Positions 34,113 to 44,239 of a stretch of DNA of 64,000 nt are shown here, piece after piece. The translations under genes were made by a program, and so were the position numbers. The notes below the pieces were generated by a model that made no database searches, was not told where the DNA came from, and worked only from the letters and a program-made list of their open reading frames with translations. Every line of letters begins with the position of its first letter. Position 1 is the stretch's first letter. Origin of the DNA: Ophioderma brevispina (lineage: Eukaryota > Echinodermata > Ophiuroidea > Amphilepidida > Ophiodermatidae); contig JAMKCH010012694.1 of assembly GCA_023653785.1 (NCBI GenBank), positions 62,001 through 126,000 on the forward strand, given 5' to 3'.

Positions 34113-35025
34113 ATTGCAAACCAAAGATATGATTTGCTGTGTTATCTTCAGAAGATAACATTCAATTGTTAACATTTAAAGCATTTTAAATAGGTTGAAG
34201 ATAGCATTTTGAAGTGCTGTTGATTTAAGGTAGCATTTAAAGTGTTTTCTGCTGAATACATCAAATAATGTGATTTCTACCACTGACTACATGTAAATTT
34301 CTCTTTTGGAAGGTGTGTTGAAGATGCTATCTATTCCGTTATCTATTTAGCATTTGATAAAAAATTAATGCAAGTATTTATATAGCGCTTTACACAATTA
34401 GGTCTCAAAGCACTTTACATTTATTCCGCTGCCACTAGGATAAATCACATTTTTTCACATATTGAAAATTTGGCAACCAATTATAACAGCGCACAGTATG
34501 ACTACTACCCTAGCTCCCCATTTACACCTGGACAAAGTGAGACAAACGAGATATAAAGTGTCTTGCTTAGGGATACAACACGTTGGCCTCAACGGGGCTC
34601 GAACTCACAATCTAATGATCACAAGTCTGCGCTTTCCACTGGACCACACATGCTCTCATTTACTTTATCTACTGAAATTCAAAATTGAATCATGTATAGT
34701 ATTTTGAAGATTCTTCTGGTTAATATTATCATTATTATGTGGCATCTACTAAAGAAAGCGTTTGAATTTCATAATGTGTTGCTATATCTTGAAGTTGAAA
34801 TCTTAATGGTTGACTATTAAAGAAAACATGAATTATTTTCTTTTGAAGAAAGTGTTAAGGTTGTTTATTGTAGAGAGCATCCCATCCCAATGATTCTGTT
34901 ACTGATAGTATCCTTGAAAGTTTTACCCACTGAATATAGCATATAATATGTTATCTATTGAAGATAGCACTTGAACTACCATTTACTGAAGACGGCATAA
35001 TGTTACCCACAAAGCGGTATATGAT
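34113..35025 (+). repeat. Tandem segmental duplication, copy 2 (lacks element E1)
   Basis: It is near-identical to 32833-34093 outside E1, with scattered single-base differences (for instance TTATTCCGCTGCC here against TTATTCCTCTGCC). Such high identity implies either a very recent duplication or two haplotypes joined in the assembly. Confidence 0.9.
34362..34658 (-). mobile_element. tRNA-derived SINE, copy S3 (duplicate of S2)
   Basis: It has the same structure as S2 and is nearly base-for-base identical. It is present because the host segment was duplicated, not because of a second insertion. Confidence 0.85.
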
Positions 35026-35260
35026 GCATCATCTACAGAAGATAGCATATGAATTATCTGTTAAATATCATAAGTTAGTTGGTATATGTTAGAGACAGGG
35101 TTTCGGTTAGTATAGTAAAGATAAAGTGTTGTATACGGAAGAAAGCATTTTGATTGCTAGATGTATATTGAAAACAGCATTAGAATGATCCATTTATTAT
35201 TTGGTGGGATATGCTTTGAATATTCTACCTACCTAAGGAATAGAGTATTTAGTGTGCTAT

Positions 35261-35499
35261 CTAGTGAAGATAGCATTTTGTTAAATCTACTGAAGATAGC
35301 ATTTGATAGGTAACTGTGATGCTGTCAATAAATGGCAAGTCAAATGCTATCTTCAGTAGATTTAACAAATGCTGTCTAGTGAAGATAGCATTTTGTTAAA
35401 TCTACTGAAGATAGCATTTCACTTACCATTCATTGACAGCATCACAGTTACCTATCAAATGCTATCTTCAGTAGATTTAACAAATGCTATCTTCACTAG
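35261..35499. repeat. 239-bp near-perfect palindrome
   Basis: The left arm starts CTAGTGAAGATAGCATTTTG and the right arm ends as its reverse complement, CAAATGCTATCTTCACTAG; the centre lies near 35380. The arms also contain GATAGGTAACTGTGATGC and its inverse. Only a few mismatches are seen, such as AATAAATGGCAAG against AATGAATGGTAAG. Each arm itself contains the region's AAGATAGCAT motif, so smaller hairpins are nested. Confidence 0.9.
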
Positions 35500-35500
35500 A

Positions 35501-35640
35501 TACTGTGATGCTGTCAATAAATGGCAAGTCAAATGCTATCTTCAGTAGATTTAACAAATGCTGTCTAGTGAAGATAGCATTTTGTTAAATCTACTGAAGA
35601 TAGCATTTCACTTACCATTCATTGACAGCATCATAGGTAT
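35501..35640. repeat. Second palindrome, a partial direct repeat of the first
   Basis: The inner 132 bp of the first palindrome (35313-35444) recur directly at 35502-35633, offset 189 bp, giving another inverted repeat centred near 35569. Confidence 0.85.
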
Positions 35641-36165
35641 CTATCAAATTAAATATGCGTTATCTACTAAAGATAGCATGTGATTATGGCATTAACTAGC
35701 AAAAGCTAACATGTCAAGTTTTATCTCTTTAGTAATGTTGGATTAGTAGTTGTCTTTTGGAGACAGCATCTTAATTGTTATAAAGATAATATATAAAGTC
35801 TTATAAAAGATACATTCAAATTAGCTATATAAGGCAGCATTGGACTGATATTTCTTAAAGGCAACATCACTTTTGTTATCTATTGATGACAGTTCTTAGT
35901 TTTATACAATCTACTTGATATTTTTGCATGGTTGTAAAGCTTTTATATACATTAGCCCTCACCTGATTATTACCAAATCCGCGTCCTTATGGGTAAACAG
36001 AATGATTTTATAATTAACATTAACCTCATATTAGCGTCCCTATCTGTTTTTTGAGTATGTTGTTTTTATGTGTAAAATGTGTCTCTATTCTTCCAATGGC
36101 CTAGACTATCATTTGAGAGCAAATTGAAGAAATTTCATATTTTGTGAAAATGTGCCAGTGCCGCT

Positions 36166-36527
36166 TTAAAGGCACTATCAGTGATTTATCAGAAATTCGA
36201 AAAAATCATCAAAAATCTGATTTTTGCATTTTGGAACAAGTATAGGTATCCTAACATGTCCTGCAAGTGATAAGTCTAGAAGCAATCTAATAAGGACAAA
36301 ATCGGATATTTTAGTCATTATTGTCCGTACGGACAATTACTACAATGTGTAATTGAATGGGGATTCATATCTCTGAACATTGCCGTTTTCTTCCTTTTTC
36401 TGTCAATATTTCAGTTAGAAAATATACCTTATGAGAGTCCTACAGACTTATCCTTCACTTTTAAGTTATTTCTACAAATTTCAAATATTTTTGTACCTTT
36501 CGGGTGAATCACTGATAGTGTCTTTAA
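36166..36527 (+). mobile_element. Family D TTAA element, copy D1
   Basis: The element is 36170-36523 (354 bp) with TTAA on both sides. The left end is AGGCACTATCAGTGATTTA and the right end GAATCACTGATAGTGTCT, a near-perfect terminal inverted repeat. It contains a short palindrome, TTGTCCGTACGGACAA. Non-coding. Confidence 0.85.
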
Positions 36528-37470
36528 CCAAAAAAAATTGTTCTTGCTGAAAATGTGTCACTGGGTCATAATCTGATTCAACCAGCACTTTGCTAAACAG
36601 GTAGAAGTCTCCAAATATAAAATGTATCCCACAGTGTCTACATCATGATAAGATAAGAGAGCTAACCATCTTATATTTATCTTAATGCTTTTATTCCTGG
36701 CTCACAGCATTGAGAAAGTGTGTAGTGACCTGTGACATGCAGGGAATACAATTTTTTAGGCTTTTAAGATAATTACATTAAAATAACAAATTTCAGTCAA
36801 ATGTACACTGCAGTAAGACACAGAGCCAGACTGGAAAGTGTAGAAGTGTGTTCTCTGGAGGTTTAAATCATATGGAGGGTTTAGGGCAAAAAAGCCCCAT
36901 CTGCAATAGCTGCCGGGTGTTAGATTTGGCAGGTACAACACTTAGTAAGAACACATCTGACAAATGGCAGCTATTGCAAATGGGGCCTTCTTGCACTCAA
37001 CCCTTGCTATGCTGTCACACAGAGATGCTAGCTGCACAGGTTTCTAATAGTGTTGTTGTTTTAAAGAAATGTACAGGTGGGAAGCGCTGGTATAAACAAA
37101 GATCAAAATTATTGCTTCTGCCACATTTTTCTTAGTGAAAGCATTCATTTAGGTAACCCATTAAAATAATACATAATGAGCTCTGCAGACAGACTACATG
37201 TATGTTTGATGTCTTGTATTGATGAATATGGTATGTGATAGGGTGAATATTGATACACATATGGAAACATTCTGTTGGTTTTGGTTGAACAAAAAAATCG
37301 ATTCGGCCATATGCACGCAGCACTGTCACGACCCTTAAAAAGGTGGGTGACCCGATTGACAAACTTGTTCCCCCACTTTGCGCCATCAAAATTGAGATTT
37401 TGGTATCAGAAGAATATTCATATTTTTCTCATTACCCCAGTGAAATTTTAGGCCCAAATGGTTAGACTGA
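36528..37470. other. Unassigned stretch with one inverted repeat
   Basis: GCCCCATCTGCAATAGCTGCC (36894 onward) pairs with GGCAGCTATTGCAAATGGGGCC ending near 36987, a hairpin with a loop of about 50 bp. The 95-codon frame across it has no recognisable motif. Confidence 0.45.
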
Positions 37471-37471
37471 T

Positions 37472-37800
37472 TTAAAGGCTGACTCAGAGATTTTGAAATA
37501 TATTTTTTTTTTGCATATTTAGTTAATAATAATCAATTGGAACTAAAGATAGTCACCTAAAATGCTCACCAAGGTTTGAGATGTCATCGGATTTTTCAAT
37601 TTGATTAGTAAACATTTATGTGTAGTATAACAGTGCAACAATAGGATACTGTGTATAACAAAAAATTCTGGATCCAGAATTTTTATTACAAAGTTGTGAA
37701 GGAGATCTGAGCTTCGCTATTTCACAGTGATAAGTATGTGGACAAGCATTATTTATATGAAAATTGGGGTGTGCACACTCTATCCAAAAAGTCTGACTGT
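37472..37800 (+). mobile_element. Family A TTAA element, copy A2, right end decayed
   Basis: TTAA is followed by AGGCTGACTCAGAGATTTTG. The body matches A1 through AACTAAAGATAGTCACCTAA, GGATACTGTGTATAACA and TACAAAGTTGTGA. The right end is lost near 37795, where a pyrimidine-rich tract begins. Confidence 0.8.
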
Positions 37801-37885
37801 CTCTCCCTTTTTCTCCCTTTTTCTCTATCTCCCTCTCCCTCTTTCTATTACTCTCCTCTTTCTCTCCCTCTGCCTTCTCTTTCCT
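37796..37885 (+). repeat. Pyrimidine-rich CTCT/TTTC tract
   Basis: Interrupted CTCCCTTTTT and CTCCCTCT words form a low-complexity tract directly after A2. A similar CT tract lies at 38605-38655. Confidence 0.8.
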
Positions 37886-37899
37886 TCACCATCTTCAGA

Positions 37900-38105
37900 G
37901 ATGTAACTTTTCCAGAAATTTCTGGATTTCAGATTTCTGGCTGTATATAAAAAAAAATTGTGACATGCAAAAAAAAAAAAGAAAAAAAATCAATTTCTGT
38001 GATCCATGTCTGGATTTCTGGCCATAAATAAAAAAATCCCAAAATGTAAAAGAACCCCCCCACCCTTTTTTTATTCTGTAAATCCATGCCTGGATTTCGT
38101 ATTCA
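37900..38105 (+). repeat. Short internally repetitive block (CTGGATTTCTGG words)
   Basis: ATGTCTGGATTTCTGGCCAT-type segments occur about three times with A-rich spacers, ending ATCCATGCCTGGATTTCG. It may be the start of the SINE-like unit that follows or a separate minisatellite. Confidence 0.4.
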
Positions 38106-38224
38106 AGTGTTGCAAAGTGTCTCAAAAATACTCAGAGTATCGGGTTTGATTAAAGCGCCCATTTCATCAGATCACAGCGATGTTGCCTATTATTATATTC
38201 GCTTCCAATCAAGAAATCGTCACA

Positions 38225-38437
38225 TTCATTTCACTTCACCTAGGTCGGCATCTGGCCAAGCGCACAATCCTACCAGCACTTTGATTTCCCTAGAAGCTAC
38301 CCAGATTTCGCTTGGGTTGACGAGGTAAGTGAGGTAAAGGGCCTTGCCCATGTGCACAACATATTGGCCACAGCGGGGCTCGAACCTGCCAACCTTCGAT
38401 CTGAGGGCCGTCATATTCACGGACCACATGTGCCCTC
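38225..38437 (-). mobile_element. tRNA-derived SINE, diverged copy S5
   Basis: On the minus strand there is a box A-like TGGTCCGTGAATATGACGG region and box B GGTTCGAGCCCC. These are followed by GGCCAATATGTTGTGCACAT and GGCAAGGCCCTTTACCTCAC, matching the body order of S2. The L2-like tail is missing. Confidence 0.6.
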
Positions 38438-38657
38438 AGTGCAAAAAAAAAACAAGTTTATTTTATAAACGGTGTCTTGTACCCCCAAATCTCTTAAGAA
38501 AATAGTTCCCTGGAACTTAAGCGGATGCTTCGCTATAATTTGGCCTTGCTGTCGGTTCAAATTTGAATTTTCAGGAAATGGGACGACTCCTCTGTTACAT
38601 CTCTGCTCTTTCTTTCTACCTCTCTCCTCTCCTCTCTCCTCTCCCTCTCAAAACATG

Positions 38658-38847
38658 CTTGGAACCAGTGGTGTAACCAGTGGGGGGAGCAGGGGTGCAA
38701 GCCCCCCCCCCCACCACCCCCAAATGAACTGACCGTTGTACAGTGTCTATGGAGAAGGACCCAAATTCACCCCTGCAGGAAATGCCTTGGCACCCCTTCT
38801 CCCCCCCCTCTCATTTGCAAAGGTCTGGTTATGCCACTGCTCAGAAC
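38658..38847. mobile_element. Complete hAT-like short element with imperfect 8-bp target duplication
   Basis: The element is 38666-38839 (174 bp). The left end is CAGTGGTGTAACCAG and the right end, read backwards, CAGTGGCATAACCAG. The flanks are CTTGGAAC and CTCAGAAC, matching at 6 of 8 positions. G and C runs fill the interior. It is the reference copy for the fragment at 21601-21700. Confidence 0.8.
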
Positions 38848-40248
38848 CCACAACTAGTTAGCAGAAAATAGATTCCTTTTCAAGTTGCTATTTCAGTGGC
38901 CTATTTATTTCATTCTTTTTATAAGCTTACCATATTTTATTTTTCACCCAAGATTGTGTTTCAATGCTGTCCAAATCAAAATTACTGCTCTGAATATGCA
39001 AAATATATTTCAACCCATTGAAAAGAAAATCCCAATATTATCTCGGATGCAATATTTTCAGTTCAGGCGTTACAGTTTGTTTCATGTTTAGAGTCTGCAA
39101 TAGTGATCATTTCAAAGGATAACAGATAGACCCAATAGCTCACATTGAATCCAACAGATGTTGAAAGTGTTAGTTTTAACAGAAAAGCCTGTGTCATTTA
39201 CATGTTGTAATGTAGGCACTGTAGCATAGGTAAATAGTGCATACATGTGTGAAAGCATTATGTAAAGGTATCTATTTTGAAGAATGTGATCATTTTCATG
39301 GACTGACATAAACTTACAATGTGGTCTTTAGCAGCATTTGTTTAGGGTTGGAGATGCATTAGGAAGGATTGACTATTTTAATATGAAAGAAATACATGAC
39401 AAATTTGGTGCAGGCCCTTTTCTTATGAACTAGGGATGAATTCAGTATTCTGCCACCACATTATCAACATGCAGTTTATTCCGTTGAGGCTGTCGAATTA
39501 ATAGGGTGGTGGTACAATACTAAATTCTTTCCATGAACGACTATAACAGGACTGAATCCCTAAGTGATTGCCCATCAGAAAGAAGAATTGAGATATTAAC
39601 CTTATTTGGACTACTTACTGTAAATGAAGTTAATTTTGTAATCAGTTTTATTTTCATAAATTTGTTTATGTCTTCAGTTTGTACAGTTTATTAATTACTG
39701 AATTACTGCCAACTATTGTTTTAAATCATGAACATATATGGAAGATGAGTAAATTCACTATATTATTGCTGCAAAAAGATAAGATTTTACCCTCTCTAGA
39801 AACTTTCTTGTTGTGAAATTAAGGTGTTATATGGTATCTCGTATCCTTCAATGGATATTTGTTCATTTTTACAAGATAACAAGGAAACCATATGTAGGGG
39901 ATGTTGAAGTAGACATTTGCATGGTTCATTGCATTGTTGTAGGTCAAAAGCTATGCATGTCTTAAAGGGACATTATGGCATAGAAAAATATTCCAGATAT
40001 AATGAAGCAGACCCTTACTGAAATCACTTTTATGTTTGTATGTATGTATGTATACATGTGTGTGCATGCCTGTGTGAATACATACGTGCATATGTGGGTT
40101 AATTTTTGGTTAGATTTTTGGGGTTTAGGTTTTATGTCAAAGCCCCCCCCCCTTAGAAACTCCCAACTTTATATCACCAAACTTGTATACTGATTTTTGG
40201 TGGCGGACATGATATAGCTGAAACTTGGCCAGACTTTCACAGAGGCCA
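38848..40248. other. Unassigned stretch
   Basis: A short TATG run (40035-40055) is the only simple repeat. No gene is supported. Confidence 0.4.
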
Positions 40249-40620
40249 TATAAGGCTGACTCAGAGATCTCCTGATGAGGGCGCACTCAATTTGCAAACA
40301 AATCAAGTTTTTTTACTTTTTTTGTATGTGTACATAATGCTTGTCCATATACTAATCACTGTGTGAAATAACTAAGCTCAAAATCGAGTCATTCCATAGA
40401 AAATCACAAATGTGTTTACTAAAATTCCAGATCCTAATTTTTTGTTATACCCAGTATCCCATGGCACATAATCCGTACCTAAATTGTTTACTGCCTGTTC
40501 AAAAATCCAAATTCCTCTCTAACTTTGGAATTAAGCATTATTGACTATCTTCAGTTTAGATGACTATTTTGAATTACTACACACAAAAATAAAACTGGAA
40601 ATCTCTGAGTCAGCCTTTCC
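40249..40620 (-). mobile_element. Family A TTAA element, copy A3 (holds the empty site for family B)
   Basis: The element is 40253-40616 with ends AGGCTGACTCAGAGAT and AATCTCTGAGTCAGCCT, an excellent terminal inverted repeat. The flanks are TATA and TTCC, so the TTAA has drifted. Around 40525-40540 it reads AACTTTGGAATTAAGCATT, the unoccupied version of the site filled by family B at 1851. Confidence 0.8.
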
Positions 40621-40859
40621 TATTGTAACCATGTTTATAGATTAAAATTGAGCTATGATTGCTTTTTCACAGAAATGACCTTTTTTCACACAGTTGGTAT
40701 GCCAACATTAGCGAGTTAGTTATTTCACACTTCCGGTAAAGGTCACATGTCGGTTTTTACCAAAACGTAGTCGATGCATGAGATTCGCATTCAATATTGC
40801 AGAAAACTACCTTTGAATAAGTCGTAACATTTAACCATTCTGTTCATCATCCCTGACCT

Positions 40860-41111
40860 TTAGTCGGACCTTTAGCTGGGGGGGGGTGCAAAGGTACACT
40901 TTCTGCTGAAATTTTGATAAGAAGATAAAAAATTTAGAGAAATTTGGCAAGAAAGTCCACTTTTTGGTGATTGAGATGTCAAAAAGTCCAAATGAGGAAG
41001 GGGGGGTTAGGTCCACTTTTAACAAAAAAAGGTCCACATGTAACAAAAGGTCCACCACTTCTCTTAGTCCTGCGACCCCAAAAACATAATAAATCATTGC
41101 GTACAGCCCTG
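40860..41111 (-). mobile_element. hAT-like element with CAGGGCTGTACGCA end, diverged copy
   Basis: The right end GCGTACAGCCCTG and internal GTCCACTTTTT, GGTTAGGTCCACTTTTAAC and GGGGTGCAAAG blocks match the reverse of the complete copy at 48639-48922. The left end is degraded. The antisense frames over it are artefacts. Confidence 0.7.
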
Positions 41112-43720
41112 CAGATAGGATATGGAAAGTTTCACATATTGACAGCAAAACAGGGTGGTCATTTTTACATGGTTTCAATTGAAACCAGAAGTTGGTCTGA
41201 CAATTTTTCTACAATGCATCCGATTTGGCGAATGGGGAAGGGGATACGATTATAATATGCATAATTTGCATTGTGGAGAAAAGTACGGAAATCGATAGAA
41301 TTGCCAGGGGGGAGGAACCTAGGATTTATTTGGCATCACGTACGACCAATTCTGAACTGAGCAATATATGAAATACCCACCGTAAAACATATAAGGTTCT
41401 ATGGTGTTTAAAGGATATTTTGGGAAGACGGTCAATTTTGTACCTAACTGTGCGGAAAAAAACGGTTTGCTGCAAAAAGGCACTCAAAACTACTCCTTTA
41501 CGTTAATTTCAGGAAAACATGCGCTTGCCAAATGTGGTGCGATATGAGCCAGCCAGATCCTATCAATGACATCGGGTATTGTTTGTGTTGCATGAGCGCG
41601 GGAATCTCGTGTGGCATTTGTATACGGACCCGTGGAGCGATAGATGCGGTTAGGACCCAAAATACAGAGAGTGAGATCTAAATTTGAATATAAATAGCGT
41701 TTCAAGCAGTCTAGGATATTGACAAGGCGTGAAAGCAAATTTTCAATGCAATTTTCTCCAAATTTCTTTTAAAATAAAGTTAGCAGAACAAAATTCCTTA
41801 AAATGATTCTTCTTGCTGTATGGTAAAAATTGAAGGAATTCATTCATCAAGCGGTTTTGGAGGAATCAATCGGGAATATTAATGCCGATTAGGGGATTTT
41901 TCCATTGAGCTCCACAGGAGCTCAGCCCAACCTCAAAAATCCCCAATTTAGTATCGAACATCGGCGTCCTTCCCCCACCCCCGAAATTGCTATCCATACT
42001 CGGACTGAAAAATCATCCCCGTCAAGTAAGTACTGAAAAATTATCTAACAACATGTTCCGAGTGGAAACTGGGCATACTCGTTTTCTATTAAAAATGAGA
42101 TTGGCCTGTTTTTAATGTGTTGGCAATATGAGTTGGGTTTCTAGGAGTACGCGCAAGCCGACTTTAATAAACTCGGAGATGGATCAAGCGGGCATTCGTT
42201 TGCGATTTTAGCGTCGCACAAAATTCATGAGCGATTTTCCACTTCTGCATTTAGCGAATTTGTCAACGGTTGCAAAATCGCGTAGAACTTGATGTTGCTA
42301 GACAAGTCTAAGAACGCGCCTGTTTAATTACGCGTTCTCACACGTTCACGCACCCCTTTTTGTTTTGCTGTCGTGACATATAGGCGTAAATAACGCGAGA
42401 CGCATCGCCTCTAGTGAAGACGGGAAATTTCGCCTCATAAATATGTCCTTTTTTCGATTCGATGATTTTCAGGAAAACTATCCGTTACAACAAGCAAACC
42501 ATTTTTTTTTTATTTCGGTTAATTTGCAAGTAATGCACTTAGACCTAAACTATTGTGAAAATCAGAAAACTTCGCCCCCTTTGTTATCTTTTGGAGCCTT
42601 AGTTCGGTAAATCACATTTTCCCATAGGAGTTTGCGTGGTAATACTGTAAAATTTTGAGCAAACATGTACTACTTTTTTGACAGTCTTTTTTCTCAAAAA
42701 CGAATATCGTAAGTCCAGATTTTTTATTTCAGATTTGTTATCATCACAATTACATGTACTATATATCAAATTTTAAAGAAATTCGACGGCCCATTTAAAT
42801 CATGATGCCAACAACCTAACCAAAAACACTTCTCCGCTTTGTGCATTTCCCTGCACCAGTCTGGGATCCATAAACGAGAAGAGATCTGATTCCTTGGGCA
42901 GACTTTGCTGCTTGCCCACCTGGTGGTATGACATAGCGCTTTGTTGTGTGGTAGGACTTCACAGGCAGGCCTATTTTATGAAACATCGTGCTAGCAGTGA
43001 AGTTGCACAACACAATCTTGAATATGTGGTATACTGATGTAGATGCTAGCTCTGGCAGAATGGCCATACATGTATCTGTACTATTCAACCGAGTGTCACC
43101 AGGTGCGGAGTTGGAAGTGGGACGAGCCGGATACCATGAAATATTCTATGAGTAATAAAGTTAGATGTTGCGGTTGTACCAGCATTGATAGCCATGATGT
43201 ATCGCAGTGTATTAATAAGAATACATGATGTTTAATTAAACAAGTCCAAACCTTTTACGATATGCCATTTTAGAATTAATGTATATATATTTGATCTGCA
43301 GGTATGATAAAAAAAACCCTTGATTTTATCAATCAATATTGGAAATGAGAAGATCGTGTGGCATCCAAAAGGTTTAAATAAAAAGTTGCTTGGGTGCTAG
43401 TTGGATAAATTGTTTGTTTCTGTACATGTAATCGTCATTGCTTGCCATGCAATAAGCCCTGGGTGGGTAGTTTTGAAATCTCAGGACAAACGATTTTGAA
43501 GATATGATATTTTTAAAAACCACTAACTTGGTATTGGGCTAGGGGGGGTGGGGGGGGAAATACAGTTTGACACTTTTTAAAAATATTTGTTAATTTTTTT
43601 AATTTAAGGTCAAGTCAGTTTTGACACCAACCAGTATTTTTTAGGCCTAAGCTTAAATTGTACTTAAAATATTAGTGACCTTTAGAGTATTTTCTGAAAT
43701 CTTACAACCTTAAGACCTCT
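41112..43720. other. Unassigned stretch with CpG-rich and hairpin segments
   Basis: An imperfect inverted repeat spans about 41882-41972 (GCCGATTAGGGGATTTTT, then GAGCTCC-ACA-GGAGCTC, then AAAAATCCCC, then CATCGGCG). About 42140-42440 is notably CpG-rich (CGCGAGACGCATCGCC and similar). A TTAA-AGGATATTTTGGG start near 41410 has no partner. No exon can be supported. Confidence 0.4.
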
Positions 43721-43724
43721 TTCT

Positions 43725-44235
43725 ACACACTCAGAAATACAGGGTCAAAAATAACCAAAAATGGTTAATTTTGACCCTGCGGGCTACTGTCAATTATGCA
43801 CGAACTAGAAAAGGGTCAAATCTGACCCCCTCAAATGGGCAAAAATTGACCCTCAATTGGTGGTTAAAATAACCCTTGGGGTTGGAAATACTATATTGGG
43901 GGTCTTATATTTTTTTTTTAAATACCATTTGGGGGGTAAAAAATGACTAATATTTAATAGTTCATTGGGCTAATCCGGATGGCGTATCAGATGCACAAAA
44001 GATACTTTGATAAAGAAAATAACCCCAAATGTAGTGATTTCAAATAACCCTCCTTTGGTCAAAGATGATTATATTAAGGGTCATTTCAATATGATTGCCT
44101 TAAAAGCAAGGAAAATGACGCGAACGGGGTGATTTCAACCACAACTAGTTTCAAATAAAAGTGACTATAGCCTTTTTTCCTGCCCCTGGTGTAAAAGGGT
44201 GGATTTGAGATTTTGACCCCATCAGTGTAAGTGTT
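43725..44235. mobile_element. Candidate TIR element rich in GGTCAAAA/TTTTGACC words
   Basis: It opens CACTCAGAAATACAGGGTCA and closes TTTTGACCCCATCAGTG, so the ends are imperfectly inverted around CACTNA...GGGTCAAAA. Inside, TTGACCC, GGGTCAAA and AATAACCC words recur in both orientations. Limits are uncertain. Confidence 0.4.
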
Positions 44236-44239
44236 GTGT

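Larger units (their letters stand above)
31790..35830. repeat. Irregular satellite region built from a motif near CTACTGAAGATAGCAT
   Basis: Degenerate copies of (A)TCTAYTGAAGATAGCAT(TT) recur every few tens of bases, in both orientations, from about 31800 to 35700. They are densest between 34900 and 35660. Copies vary in spacing and sequence, and SINEs, a family E element and other DNA are inserted. It resembles a decayed short-motif satellite and not a gene. Confidence 0.7.

Noticed and set aside
33184..34707. Two identical 81-codon plus-strand frames, looking like a duplicated gene
   Set aside because: Both are antisense of the tRNA-derived SINE inside the duplicated segment.
42816..43088. 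Minus-strand frame containing LLVYGSQTG, like a flavodoxin FMN-binding motif
   Set aside because: Only this short string matches; the flanking residues show no flavodoxin-domain pattern and the frame lacks splice context.
43725..44235. Calling this a seventh TTAA family
   Set aside because: Its ends are CACTCAG/CAGTG and not TTAA-AGG, so it is kept as a separate, weak candidate.
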